Shown piece after piece: positions 33,771 to 42,502 of a stretch of DNA of 64,000 nucleotides; the first letter of the stretch is position 1, and each line of letters begins with the position of its first letter. The translations under genes were made by a program, and so were the position numbers. Below the pieces are notes generated by a model, which saw nothing but the letters and a program-made list of their open reading frames with translations, made no database searches and was not told where the DNA came from. This stretch comes from HIMB11 sp965657135 (GTDB taxonomy: Bacteria; Pseudomonadota; Alphaproteobacteria; Rhodobacterales; Rhodobacteraceae): contig CBFHNF010000006.1 in NCBI GenBank assembly GCA_965657135.1, positions 62,001 to 126,000 on the forward strand, read 5' to 3'.

Positions 33771-34133
33771 TCACGTGTCAAGAACAGGAAGAAGTGCCGC
33801 TGCAATGCGCCGCCCTTCTGAAAGCAAAACGTTATAGGTGCGTGCGGCAGATGGGCTATTCATTGACTCGACACCCAATCCTGCGTTTTCCAAGGCGTCA
33901 CGAAATTCTGAGGGAACGTGCAATGTTTCTTTGCCAGTGCCGACAAATAAAACATCAACCTGACCTGTCAATGACATGAGGGTTTCAACATCTTCGTATC
34001 CAGCCCATTGGGAAACGCCAGTGCCCGAACACAGAATTGCGCCTTTATAAAGGTTTCCACCAACGCGAAAGAACCCCGGCCCATAGCCATCAATTGGCAA
34101 GGCGTCGGTATAACGGATTTCATTCAATCGCAT
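33771..34133 (-). CDS. Mth938-like (NDUFAF3/DUF498) domain protein
   Basis: A 120-residue single-domain protein of the Mth938-like family, whose eukaryotic relative NDUFAF3 helps assemble respiratory complex I. Characteristic stretches are INGYGPGFFRVGG-like (here DGYGPGFFRVGGNLYKGAIL) and VDVLFVGTGKETLHVPSEFRDALENAGLGVESMNSPSAARTYN. Its bacterial function is not settled. It starts five bases after secF and precedes ccmA, a placement often seen next to secDF in alphaproteobacteria. Confidence 0.88.
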   Translation of the reverse strand: MRLNEIRYTDALPIDGYGPGFFRVGGNLYKGAILCSGTGVSQWAGYEDVETLMSLTGQVDVLFVGTGKETLHVPSEFRDALENAGLGVESMNSPSAARTYNVLLSEGRRIAAALLPVLDT

Positions 34134-34138
34134 CTTGA

Positions 34139-35101
34139 TTACACCTGCGGAACCTGTGTTCCGGCCTCATTGTTTGGTTTGCTCCAATCACGTTTCACAC
34201 CCAAGAACATTAGGATTGCCGAGGCCACAAAGATCGAACTGTATGTACCGACAATGACGCCCCATGTCATTGCAAAAACAAACCCGCGGATCACATCACC
34301 GCCCAAAACCAACAATGCAATCAAGGCAATCAACGTTGTCACAGATGTCATCATTGTCCGACTAAGTGTTTCATTGATTGACAGGTTTAAGACATCCTTC
34401 AGCGGTTTAGATTTATATTTCCGCAGGTTTTCACGCACGCGGTCAAACACCACGACCGTGTCATTAAGCGAGTAACCAACGATGGTCAGCAATGCCGCAA
34501 TAATTGCCAAATCAAATTTGATCTGCAGCTCTGAAAAAATGCCAATCGTTAGTAAAACATCATGAACAAGCGCCAGCACCGCACCGACAGCAAATTGCCA
34601 TTCAAACCGCAACCAAATATAGAACAAAACAGCCGAGATCGCCAAAATGACCGCGATAACCGCGGTTTGGATCAATTCGCCAGATACCTTAGGCCCGACA
34701 CTTTCAACAGAAACAAATTTAATCGTCGCATCAACCGTGGACAATGCGTCAAAGGCGTCGCGCGTCATTTGCGATGTTACAGCCTCTTCGCCATCCTGCG
34801 CCTGAATACGGATCATGGCCACGTGCTGATCGACGTCAAAGGTCGGGTCAAACACCTCGGAAATAATAATGTCACCCAGATCAAGCGGCGCCAACGCATC
34901 ACGATAGGTTGCCACGTTAATTTCATTTGTGCTTTCCGTTCGGATCGTTGTTCCACCTCGGAAATCAATGCCAAAGTTGAGGCCTTGCAAAAGATAAGAC
35001 ACTAACGCGACGACCATTAAAATCCCAGATATACCAAACCAGACCCGCGAGCGGCTAAAAAAGTCGTAGTTAGTTATTGTCGGAACAAGTTTCAAACGCA
35101 T
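34139..35101 (-). CDS. secF: Protein translocase subunit SecF
   Basis: A 320-residue inner-membrane RND-like protein with six helices and a periplasmic domain, which with SecD pulls exported proteins through SecYEG using the proton gradient. The signature FGIDFRGGT (about 39-47) and the IVGYSLNDTVVVFDRVREN block are present. I chose ATG 35101 because it lies just after the secD stop (TAAG-ATG) and family members begin MRLKLVP. The frame is open further, to 35137. Confidence 0.95.
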   Translation of the reverse strand: MRLKLVPTITNYDFFSRSRVWFGISGILMVVALVSYLLQGLNFGIDFRGGTTIRTESTNEINVATYRDALAPLDLGDIIISEVFDPTFDVDQHVAMIRIQAQDGEEAVTSQMTRDAFDALSTVDATIKFVSVESVGPKVSGELIQTAVIAVILAISAVLFYIWLRFEWQFAVGAVLALVHDVLLTIGIFSELQIKFDLAIIAALLTIVGYSLNDTVVVFDRVRENLRKYKSKPLKDVLNLSINETLSRTMMTSVTTLIALIALLVLGGDVIRGFVFAMTWGVIVGTYSSIFVASAILMFLGVKRDWSKPNNEAGTQVPQV

Positions 35102-35102
35102 C

Positions 35103-36764
35103 TTAAACCTCAATCTTTTTCGGACGGGCGCGATCAAACCAGATCACAACCAGAAGGCGTGTTACAAATATGGCCGTGAAGACCGAGGTAAGTATCCCAA
35201 GGCCCAGCGTAATTGCAAAACCACGCACAGGCCCAGACCCCATCGCAAATAGGATTACGGCCGTAATAAATGTGGTGACATTTGCATCCGTAATCGCAGA
35301 AATGGCCTTTTCATAGCCCAGCTCAATAGAACGCGCGGGGCCTTTTCCAGCCCGAATTTCTTCGCGAATACGCTCAAACACCAGCACATTGGCATCCACT
35401 GCCATACCGATTGTCAAAACAATCCCCGCTATTCCCGGCAAGGTCAACGTTGCACCAACCAGCGAGAGCAGTCCAAAAATCAACCCTACATTGATAAGCA
35501 ACGCCACATTTGCAAAAATACCAAAAAGACCGTAGGACAGGACCATAAAGATCAAAACCGCAACACCCGCTACAATGCAGGCAATTTGACCAGCCTTGAT
35601 GCTATCGGCGCCCAGTTCTGGTCCGATTGTGCGTTCTTCCAAAAATTCAAGCCCTGCAGGCAATGCACCCGCGCGCAAAAGCACCGCCAAATTGGTGCTT
35701 TCTTCGACGGTAAAGCTGCCCGTAATAATGCCAGAACCACCCGGAATGTGCGATTGGATCACGGGCGCACTGATCACCTCACCATCTAGAACGATGGCGA
35801 AGGGGCTGCCGATATTGTCACGTGTGTAATCCCCAAATGCGCGCGCGCCCGTTGGATTAAAACGAAAATTCACCGCAGGCCTGTTATTTTGATCAAAGCT
35901 TGGTTGTGCATCGACCAATTCCTCGCCTGTTACAACAGGGGCCGCAATCAATGTGTAGTACAAATCTTCTTCGTTCAACGACGGCAGCACCTCGTTGCCA
36001 GCCCCTGCTGGGGTATCAGGGTTGCTGCCGCGTCCGATAACAGGTTGGAACGTCAACTGCGCGGTTGTGCCGATGATCTCTTTTAGTTCGGCCGCAGACC
36101 CGATACCAGGCACCTGGATCAGAATACGATCTGCACCCTGGCGCTGAATTGTGGGCTCACGCGTACCGACCTCATCGATACGGCGACGAATGATTTCAAG
36201 TGCTTGACGCAATGTCCGTTCGGTGGTTGCCGCCTGTTCCGCGGGGCTGAGGGTTACAACAATTTCATCTCCCTCGGCGCGCACATCCAAATTTGTGCTC
36301 ATCGCGCCACCAAGGGATGTTACAGGCTGGGACAGCCCGCGCACCAATTGGATTGCACGATCCATTCCCGCAGGTTCAGAGATCTTTACACGCAACTCAT
36401 CAGGGGCACCTTTTTGCAAACGAATGGTGCCCACTGTGGCGCGTTCTGGGCGTAACACGTCGCGCACGTCCGGCCACAGTGCAGTCATCCGCTGGGCGTA
36501 AACATCGGCCACTTGCACCTCAGCCAACAGGTGTGCACCGCCTCGTAAATCAAGGCCTAAGTTTACCAAACCCGAAGGGAGGAACGATGGCCAAAGTACT
36601 GATTTATCACGATTTTTCGGGGTATCAAACCCGACTTCAATCGCAGTATTGGCATCATTATATTGCTCCACTCGATCGTAAAATGCGTTGGGGAGTGCCA
36701 ACACAAGACCCATGGCCACCACGACCCAGATCACGACCTTTTTCCACAGATCGATAAAGAGCAT
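35103..36764 (-). CDS. secD: Protein translocase subunit SecD
   Basis: A 553-residue partner of SecF. The N-terminal helix is followed by the LGLDLRGGAHLLAEV signature (about 68-82), a large periplasmic P1 domain (about 90-380), and five C-terminal helices with GMAVDANVLVFERIREE carrying the conserved Asp for proton flow. GAGGACG precedes ATG 36764. It is the second gene of the yajC-secD-secF unit. Confidence 0.96.
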   Translation of the reverse strand: MLFIDLWKKVVIWVVVAMGLVLALPNAFYDRVEQYNDANTAIEVGFDTPKNRDKSVLWPSFLPSGLVNLGLDLRGGAHLLAEVQVADVYAQRMTALWPDVRDVLRPERATVGTIRLQKGAPDELRVKISEPAGMDRAIQLVRGLSQPVTSLGGAMSTNLDVRAEGDEIVVTLSPAEQAATTERTLRQALEIIRRRIDEVGTREPTIQRQGADRILIQVPGIGSAAELKEIIGTTAQLTFQPVIGRGSNPDTPAGAGNEVLPSLNEEDLYYTLIAAPVVTGEELVDAQPSFDQNNRPAVNFRFNPTGARAFGDYTRDNIGSPFAIVLDGEVISAPVIQSHIPGGSGIITGSFTVEESTNLAVLLRAGALPAGLEFLEERTIGPELGADSIKAGQIACIVAGVAVLIFMVLSYGLFGIFANVALLINVGLIFGLLSLVGATLTLPGIAGIVLTIGMAVDANVLVFERIREEIRAGKGPARSIELGYEKAISAITDANVTTFITAVILFAMGSGPVRGFAITLGLGILTSVFTAIFVTRLLVVIWFDRARPKKIEV

Positions 36765-36787
36765 ATTCGCCGTCCTCAGTTCGTCAA

Positions 36788-37069
36788 TTAATCGCTGGCA
36801 GGTTCAGTTTTTGACATCACGTCTGCAATCGTTGACTGCACCACGCGCACTTTAACACCCTCGGCCAATTCCAGATCTAACTCGTTGTTTTCCTTGACCT
36901 TAGCAACCTTGCCAATCAGTCCGCCTTGCGTCACGACAACATCGCCTCGGCGCAAGTTTTGTACCATTTTTTGATGCTCTTTGATTTTCTTTTGTTGGGG
37001 ACGGATCATCAGGAAATACATGATCGCGAAAATCAGGATCAAAGGAATAAATTGTTCAATACCACCCAT
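36788..37069 (-). CDS. yajC: Preprotein translocase subunit YajC
   Basis: A 93-residue single-helix membrane protein (helix about 5-24, FIPLILIFAIMYFLMIRP) with the conserved RPQQKKIKEHQKMVQNLRRGDVVVTQGGLIGKV segment. It associates with SecDF. It is the first gene of the minus-strand run yajC-secD-secF-Mth938-ccmABCDG, and is divergent from serS. Confidence 0.95.
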   Translation of the reverse strand: MGGIEQFIPLILIFAIMYFLMIRPQQKKIKEHQKMVQNLRRGDVVVTQGGLIGKVAKVKENNELDLELAEGVKVRVVQSTIADVMSKTEPASD

Positions 37070-37181
37070 TTGGTGCCACCCTTCGTTTATATTTTACGTT
37101 TGCGGAAACCTATGCGCTGCACCCCCAGTTTGCAAGGTGGATAAACCTGAAAAACCCACTGTTTTTCGCAATCTGTATCAC

Positions 37182-37209
37182 GTCGGTATAACGTCGGTGT
37201 TTTGTCGGT
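37182..37209. repeat. Triple GTCGGT direct repeat with exact 11-bp period
   Basis: GTCGGT occurs at 37182-37187, 37193-37198 and 37204-37209, each start exactly 11 bp from the last, in the 279-base gap between divergent yajC and serS. Direct repeats spaced one helical turn apart are what OmpR/PhoB-type response regulators bind. No such regulator is encoded nearby. A DNA-binding role is inferred from periodicity alone. Confidence 0.5.
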
Positions 37210-37348
37210 GCGATGATGTGCTAAAATCCAGCAATGCGCACCCCTGAAACAGAAACACATGTTTGGCCAATTCCCCCTCTACCGCTGCAAAAAAAAATCA
37301 TGCATAAGTCACCCAATCAGAGTCGTTTAATACCAAGGAGACACCCCA

Positions 37349-38635
37349 ATGCATGATATTCGTGCCATTCGTGAAAACCCTGCTGCTTTTGATGTCGCGC
37401 TTGCGCGTCGTGGGGTGTCGGATGCGTCCTCGGATTTGCTGCGGATTGACGGAGAGCGTCGCGCGGCGATCCTTGCGGCGGAAACGGCGCAGGCCGAACA
37501 GAACAAGGCCAGCAAAGAAGTGGGTGCCGCCAAGGGCCGCGGGGATGAGGCCGAATTTGAACGTTTGCGCGCCTTGGTTGCACAGAAAAAGGCAGAAGTC
37601 GCCGACATGAATGCGCGCGCCAAGGAATTGGATGATGCATTGAATGATGCATTGGCGCGTCTGCCCAACCTGCCCCATGACGATATCCCAGATGGCGCGG
37701 ACGAGGCAGACAATGTCGAAATCCACCGTTGGGGCACGCCAACGGAAATTGCGGATGCAAAGGAACACTATGACCTGCCTGCAGCGGCAGGCATGGATTT
37801 TGAAACGGCGGCAAAACTGTCTGGATCCCGCTTTGTCGTGCTGCGCGGCGCGATGGCGCGCCTGCATCGGGCCTTGGCCCAGTTCATGCTTGACACCCAT
37901 GTAAACGAACATGGATTGACCGAAACGATGACTCCTGTTTTGGTCCGGGATGAGGCGATGTTTGGCACCGGTCAGCTGCCAAAATTCACCGAAGACAGCT
38001 ATCAAACCACAAACGGGTGGTGGTTGATCCCCACATCCGAAGTGACCCTAACCAACACCGTCGCAGGCGATGTGTTGGAAGAGGCTGATTTACCAATCCG
38101 CATGACCGCACATACACAATGTTTCCGCTCTGAGGCGGGATCTGCTGGCCGCGACACCGCTGGCATGTTGCGTCAACACCAGTTTGAAAAGGTCGAGATG
38201 GTCAGCATCACACATCCTGATCATTCACGCGCGGAATTGGATCGCATGACAGGGTGCGCCCAATCTATTTTGGAAAAATTGGGGTTGGCCTATCGCACGG
38301 TTGTCCTGTGTACGGGTGATATGGGCGCCGGCGCACGGCGCACCCATGATATCGAGGTGTGGTTGCCCGGCCAAAATACATATCGTGAAATTTCCTCTGT
38401 CTCGGTCTGCGGGGATTTTCAGGCCCGCCGCATGAATGCCCGTTTCAAACCAGAGGCCGGCGGCAAACCCGAATTCGTCCACACCCTAAATGGATCAGGA
38501 TTGGCCGTAGGCCGCTGTTTGATTGCGGTTTTGGAAAACGGACAGCAAGCGGATGGGTCCGTTCAGCTGCCCGCGGTTTTGCATGGGTATTTGGGTGGGA
38601 AAACCAAGATCACAGCCGAAGGCGTATTGGCCTAA
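37349..38635 (+). CDS. serS: Seryl-tRNA synthetase
   Basis: Charges tRNA-Ser. It is 428 residues long. The N-terminal antiparallel coiled-coil arm that contacts the tRNA long arm covers about 30-105. Class II motifs follow: motif 2 FRSEAGSAGRDTAGMLRQHQFEKVEM (about 262-287) and motif 3 NGSGLAVGRCLIAVLEN (about 377-393). AAGGAGA lies upstream of ATG 37349. It is a monocistronic gene, divergent from yajC. Confidence 0.97.
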   Translation: MHDIRAIRENPAAFDVALARRGVSDASSDLLRIDGERRAAILAAETAQAEQNKASKEVGAAKGRGDEAEFERLRALVAQKKAEVADMNARAKELDDALNDALARLPNLPHDDIPDGADEADNVEIHRWGTPTEIADAKEHYDLPAAAGMDFETAAKLSGSRFVVLRGAMARLHRALAQFMLDTHVNEHGLTETMTPVLVRDEAMFGTGQLPKFTEDSYQTTNGWWLIPTSEVTLTNTVAGDVLEEADLPIRMTAHTQCFRSEAGSAGRDTAGMLRQHQFEKVEMVSITHPDHSRAELDRMTGCAQSILEKLGLAYRTVVLCTGDMGAGARRTHDIEVWLPGQNTYREISSVSVCGDFQARRMNARFKPEAGGKPEFVHTLNGSGLAVGRCLIAVLENGQQADGSVQLPAVLHGYLGGKTKITAEGVLA

Positions 38636-38712
38636 CTCAGGCCAAACAACCCCGACATCTAAAATCTGTGCACATACATCCCGGACATTGGCTTAAAATT
38701 GTGGTTCACCAG

Positions 38713-38738
38713 CCGACCTTTCTCGTTAGAGAGGTCGG
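38713..38738 (+). terminator. Hairpin after serS without a U-tract (weak terminator candidate)
   Basis: An 11-bp stem with one G-T pair, CCGACCTTTCT/AGAGAGGTCGG, has a short loop and lies about 80 bases after the serS stop. It lacks a T-run, so it is a doubtful intrinsic terminator. An mRNA-stabilising hairpin is equally possible. Confidence 0.3.
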
Positions 38739-38794
38739 TGCCTGATCTGATATGTTAACAATCAGGAACACCACCACGCGAAATTTGGCGTATC

Positions 38795-40261
38795 TTAAGT
38801 CGAACGTTTGCCTTCTAGGTGTTTGCGCAAGCGGGATGGCGCCGCCTTTTTCTTATCCTTATAGGGGTTTTTATCCCCCTGCCCGCGCATGGTTAGGCGG
38901 ATGGGCGTTCCGGGTAAATCAAAGCTTTCGCGCAGCCCATTCACCAAATAGCGGCTGTAGCTTTCAGGTATTTTATCGGGGCGCGAACACATCACTATGA
39001 ACCCAGGTGGGCGTGATTTGGCCTGTGTCATATAGCGTAATTTGATACGACGTCCTGCCGGTGCGGGGGGTGGGTGCATTTCAACCATACCCGCCAACCA
39101 ACGGTTTAGTTGTGCCGTTGGAATGCGACGGTTCCACACTTCATGCGCGCGCATGATGGCCGCTTGTAATCGATCTAATCCACGACCAGTGCGCGCAGAA
39201 ACCGTAATCAACGGTGCGCCGCGCAATTGCGGCAAAAGGCGTTCAAAGGCTTCTCTCAAATCACGCAGTTTATCTTGTTTTTCGTCCTCGATGTCCCACT
39301 TATTCACCGCAACAACAACGGCGCGCCCTTCTCTTTCCGCCAAATCAGCTATGCGCAAATCCTGCGTTTCAAACGGAATGGCCGCATCCAGAAGAACCAC
39401 AACCACTTCGGCGAATTTGACGGCGCGCAACCCATCGGACACAGACAGTTTTTCAACCTTATCCTGCACTTTGGCTTTTTTGCGCATGCCTGCGGTGTCA
39501 AAAATGCGCATTGGCACCCCATCCCATTCCATGCGCAATGAAATCGCATCGCGTGTAATACCGGCTTCGGGTCCTGTTAATAAACGATCTTCGCCCAGGA
39601 TTTTGTTGATAAGCGTAGATTTCCCCGCATTGGGGCGACCAACCACGGCAACCTGTAAAGGTTTGGCATTTGTTGGCATTTGATATTCATATTCGTCGTC
39701 TTCGGAAATTTCCCCGATGATGTCGATTTCTGCTTCGGCGGCCTCGGCATCGGCACGCATCTGGAATTCATCCGCAAGCGGCATAAGTGCCGCCAGCAAA
39801 TCCCCCATCCCTTCGCCGTGTTCAGCAGAAACGCGCAACGGTTCCCCAAGACCAAGGTTCCACGCCTCGATCACACCTGCATCGGCGGCAGAGCCTTCGC
39901 CTTTATTCGCCGCCAAAAACACATGTTTGGCCCGTTTGCGTAAAATATCCGCGAAAATTTCATCAACGGGTGTCACGCCGACACGCGCATCGATCATGAA
40001 TAAACACACATCTGCCATGTCAACAGCACGTTCGGTCAGCCGGCGCATGCGCCCCTGAAGGCTATCGTCGGTAGCATCTTCAAGCCCCGCGGTATCAATC
40101 ACCGTAAAGCGTAGATCCCCAAGGCGGGCCTCGCCTTCGCGCAGATCACGCGTCACACCCGGTTGATCGTCAACCAGTGCCAACCGTTTTCCAACAAGAC
40201 GGTTAAATAAAGTAGATTTGCCCACATTCGGACGGCCAACGATGGCCAAAGAAAAGCTCAT
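38795..40261 (-). CDS. der: Ribosome-associated GTPase Der (EngA)
   Basis: A double-GTPase needed for 50S assembly. It is 488 residues long. G domain 1 has GRPNVGKST (about 9-17) and DTAGLED; its base-recognition loop reads ANKGEG rather than NKxD, as often seen in alphaproteobacteria. G domain 2 has GRPNAGKST (about 211-219), DTAGMRKK and NKWD. A C-terminal KH-like domain ends in a basic tail. It is the last gene of the TPR-bamB-der unit, an order also known from gammaproteobacteria (yfgM-bamB-der). Confidence 0.97.
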   Translation of the reverse strand: MSFSLAIVGRPNVGKSTLFNRLVGKRLALVDDQPGVTRDLREGEARLGDLRFTVIDTAGLEDATDDSLQGRMRRLTERAVDMADVCLFMIDARVGVTPVDEIFADILRKRAKHVFLAANKGEGSAADAGVIEAWNLGLGEPLRVSAEHGEGMGDLLAALMPLADEFQMRADAEAAEAEIDIIGEISEDDEYEYQMPTNAKPLQVAVVGRPNAGKSTLINKILGEDRLLTGPEAGITRDAISLRMEWDGVPMRIFDTAGMRKKAKVQDKVEKLSVSDGLRAVKFAEVVVVLLDAAIPFETQDLRIADLAEREGRAVVVAVNKWDIEDEKQDKLRDLREAFERLLPQLRGAPLITVSARTGRGLDRLQAAIMRAHEVWNRRIPTAQLNRWLAGMVEMHPPPAPAGRRIKLRYMTQAKSRPPGFIVMCSRPDKIPESYSRYLVNGLRESFDLPGTPIRLTMRGQGDKNPYKDKKKAAPSRLRKHLEGKRST

Positions 40262-40309
40262 GATGAGAACCTAAAGTCGATTAAGAGCTCCGCATACACC
40301 ACTTTTTCA

Positions 40310-41623
40310 TCAACGAAAAGCGTGCAATTGACCATCTCCCGAAACAAGGTACAGAACACCGCCTGCAACAACCGGATGTGTGCTTGCACCACCGGGAATC
40401 TCGCTCTCAGCAATCAGAGCTCCATTCGTCGGGTCGAACTGGCGCAATACCCCATCGTTTGAGGCGACAAGCACGCGACCACCTGCCAAGATTGGGCCAT
40501 AATGGGCCACGATTTCCGCGCTCCGTCGTGGGCTAATCTTGCGGAAATTGGGCAAATCGATTGCCCAAAGCGTTTCGCCATTCGATGCATCGACACGGAT
40601 CAACTGATTCAAATCATTCAATGCAAAAATCGCATTACCAGCAGGCCATAATTGCCCCCGCACACCCTGATTGTTCGTCCAGATTCGTTCGCCATCATCC
40701 AATGACACGGCCACCATGCGTCCAGTTGCTCCTGCCGCATAAACACGCGATCCAGAGATTACAGGACTGGCACCAAGATCAATAATCGCACCCTCTGATC
40801 GACCTAGGCGCGCACCTTTTATTGAAGAATTCCAATAAACCAGCCCGCCTTTGCGAAAGACGGCCTGAACCTCTCCTGATCCAAATCCAAATAGCGCAAA
40901 TTTATCTGATACCGCGGGCGCGGTTGACCCCATCCGGTTATTCACGTCATCGACACCGTCGATTTGCCAACGCACGCGCCCCTTATCCGCTTCAATCGCC
41001 CAAGCCGTGCGGTCAGAGCTGATAACATAGACCAACCCATCATAATAGGTGGGACGTGTATTCCCTGCACCCAGCAATGATTGCGACCAACCTATGCTGC
41101 CATCAGCCGGGTTGATGGCATACAAAACGCCAAATGCAGTTGTTACAAACAACGTGTCATTGCCGTAGGCAAGCCCTGCGCCGATTGCTTCACCCTTGCC
41201 TTCGCCTTGTGGTGTTAAATCAATTGACCAGATCGGGGCACCCGATACCGAATGCGCGTTCAATCGCGCCTCGGCGTCAATCGTGAAAATGCGCCCAGCT
41301 GCGACAACTGGGTCGGCCGTGATGCGAGTGCGCTGGCCGTCTCCTGTTCCGATTGGGGCACTCCATACTCGTTGAAGTGATCCGTCCAGAGCCGCATGCG
41401 TTATTCGTGTGCGCGCGGTACCGTGTCCTTGTGTCCAATTCGCGTTATTCACCATTTTTGGCGCGCTAAAAGCCACAGTTTTATTCACAACCTTTTGGCT
41501 GACGGGAACATCTTTGATCAATGTTTCCACCGCCTCACGCTGACCTGGGATGATAGGTTGCGGCTGTTCACATCCCGCAAGCGCAATGGTGCAAACCGTT
41601 AGTGTGGCAAGAACACGAAACAT
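40310..41623 (-). CDS. bamB: Outer-membrane assembly lipoprotein BamB (PQQ-like beta-propeller)
   Basis: A 437-residue lipoprotein with signal peptide and lipobox LAGC (Cys18). The mature part is an eight-bladed beta-propeller of repeats such as GRIFTIDAEARLNAHSVSGAPIWSIDL and GRVLVASNDGVLRQFDPTNGALIAESEI. BamB helps BamA fold outer-membrane proteins. Its position between the YfgM-like TPR gene and der strongly supports the assignment. Confidence 0.92.
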   Translation of the reverse strand: MFRVLATLTVCTIALAGCEQPQPIIPGQREAVETLIKDVPVSQKVVNKTVAFSAPKMVNNANWTQGHGTARTRITHAALDGSLQRVWSAPIGTGDGQRTRITADPVVAAGRIFTIDAEARLNAHSVSGAPIWSIDLTPQGEGKGEAIGAGLAYGNDTLFVTTAFGVLYAINPADGSIGWSQSLLGAGNTRPTYYDGLVYVISSDRTAWAIEADKGRVRWQIDGVDDVNNRMGSTAPAVSDKFALFGFGSGEVQAVFRKGGLVYWNSSIKGARLGRSEGAIIDLGASPVISGSRVYAAGATGRMVAVSLDDGERIWTNNQGVRGQLWPAGNAIFALNDLNQLIRVDASNGETLWAIDLPNFRKISPRRSAEIVAHYGPILAGGRVLVASNDGVLRQFDPTNGALIAESEIPGGASTHPVVAGGVLYLVSGDGQLHAFR

Positions 41624-41650
41624 TATTCAGTTATCCCCTCTGCTCGGGCA

Positions 41651-42307
41651 TTATTGGCCGTTTGGATCCTGCCCAAGGGCGATCATCAACTGTCCAGCGC
41701 GCTGACGCAAGCCCTGAGTAAGCTCTGAATCCTCAAGGATCATGGACAAGCGGTTTACTGCCGCTTCGGTATCGCCAGACGCCAGATCCAATAGCGCCAA
41801 TTGTTCTTCGGCCAACAAACGCAACGGATTACCTGGGGTAGCAAGTTGTTCAAATCCCATCCGCCGTTCATTGTTTTCAAGGCCACTCTCGGGTGTTGTC
41901 AGGCGTTTGAAATTCAGAATATCGCGGTACATGTTGTCCAAATCGGAATTTAGAGCTGCCGCCTCCAATTTCGCCGCAGCTGCGGCACCCTCGCGATCCG
42001 AGGATAACTCAGCAGCCTGCAGCATCGCGATCATCGCACCAGCTGCGGCATTCGGAGCTGTAATCGTGTCCAGTTGCGCAACACGTGCGGATGGATCGTT
42101 TTGTTGTAATGCCGCTAACACATCCGATCCAAACGCCTCAGATGCAGATTTTTCAGCAGCGCGGCTATATTCACGATATCCTGTACCGCCAACGACGATG
42201 ACGACCAACGCGACCCCAATCCAGCCATATTTGCGAAACGTTTTGAATAGTTTTTCGCGGCGGATTTCTTCGCTGACTTCATCGATAAAGCTATCTGTAT
42301 CGCTCAC
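41651..42307 (-). CDS. YfgM-like TPR membrane protein
   Basis: A 218-residue protein with a short cytoplasmic N-terminus, one membrane helix (about 27-46, YGWIGVALVVIVVGGTGYREY) and a periplasmic part with TPR-like helices (about 75-215). This is the design of YfgM, a SecYEG-associated envelope protein. I chose GTG 42307 because GAGG lies 6 bases upstream and the frame then begins SDTDSFIDEVSEEIRREKLF, typical of the family; the open frame extends to 42370 without support. First gene of the unit with bamB and der. Confidence 0.82.
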   Translation of the reverse strand: MSDTDSFIDEVSEEIRREKLFKTFRKYGWIGVALVVIVVGGTGYREYSRAAEKSASEAFGSDVLAALQQNDPSARVAQLDTITAPNAAAGAMIAMLQAAELSSDREGAAAAAKLEAAALNSDLDNMYRDILNFKRLTTPESGLENNERRMGFEQLATPGNPLRLLAEEQLALLDLASGDTEAAVNRLSMILEDSELTQGLRQRAGQLMIALGQDPNGQ

Positions 42308-42413
42308 GGCATACCTCACTTCTTGTATTTCATGTTTTGTAGACCCAACTGAATAGGAATCCAAGACCAAGATTGTGTTGCTGCACCTGCAAAAAAATGG
42401 ACGATTTACTAAT

Positions 42414-42439
42414 CTAAACTGGTGGGTTTAGCGTATATC
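42414..42439. promoter_or_regulatory. Inverted repeat and -10-like element upstream of RND operon
   Basis: CTAAAC-TGGTGG-GTTTAG (42414-42431) is a 6-bp-arm inverted repeat directly followed by TATATC (42434-42439), about 65 bases before the adaptor start. It could be an operator for a repressor of the efflux genes. No regulator is encoded next to them, so a distant regulator would be needed. Confidence 0.3.
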
Positions 42440-42502
42440 TGTTAAGGGACACCTAAATTGGGCTTAATTTTGCCCGTTTGCCAATTCGTTGGAAGGAAGA
42501 AT

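Noticed and set aside
37298..38005. 235-residue minus-strand frame opposite serS
   Set aside because: It is a shadow of the GC-rich serS coding region, with no ribosome site or recognisable domain; serS is certain.
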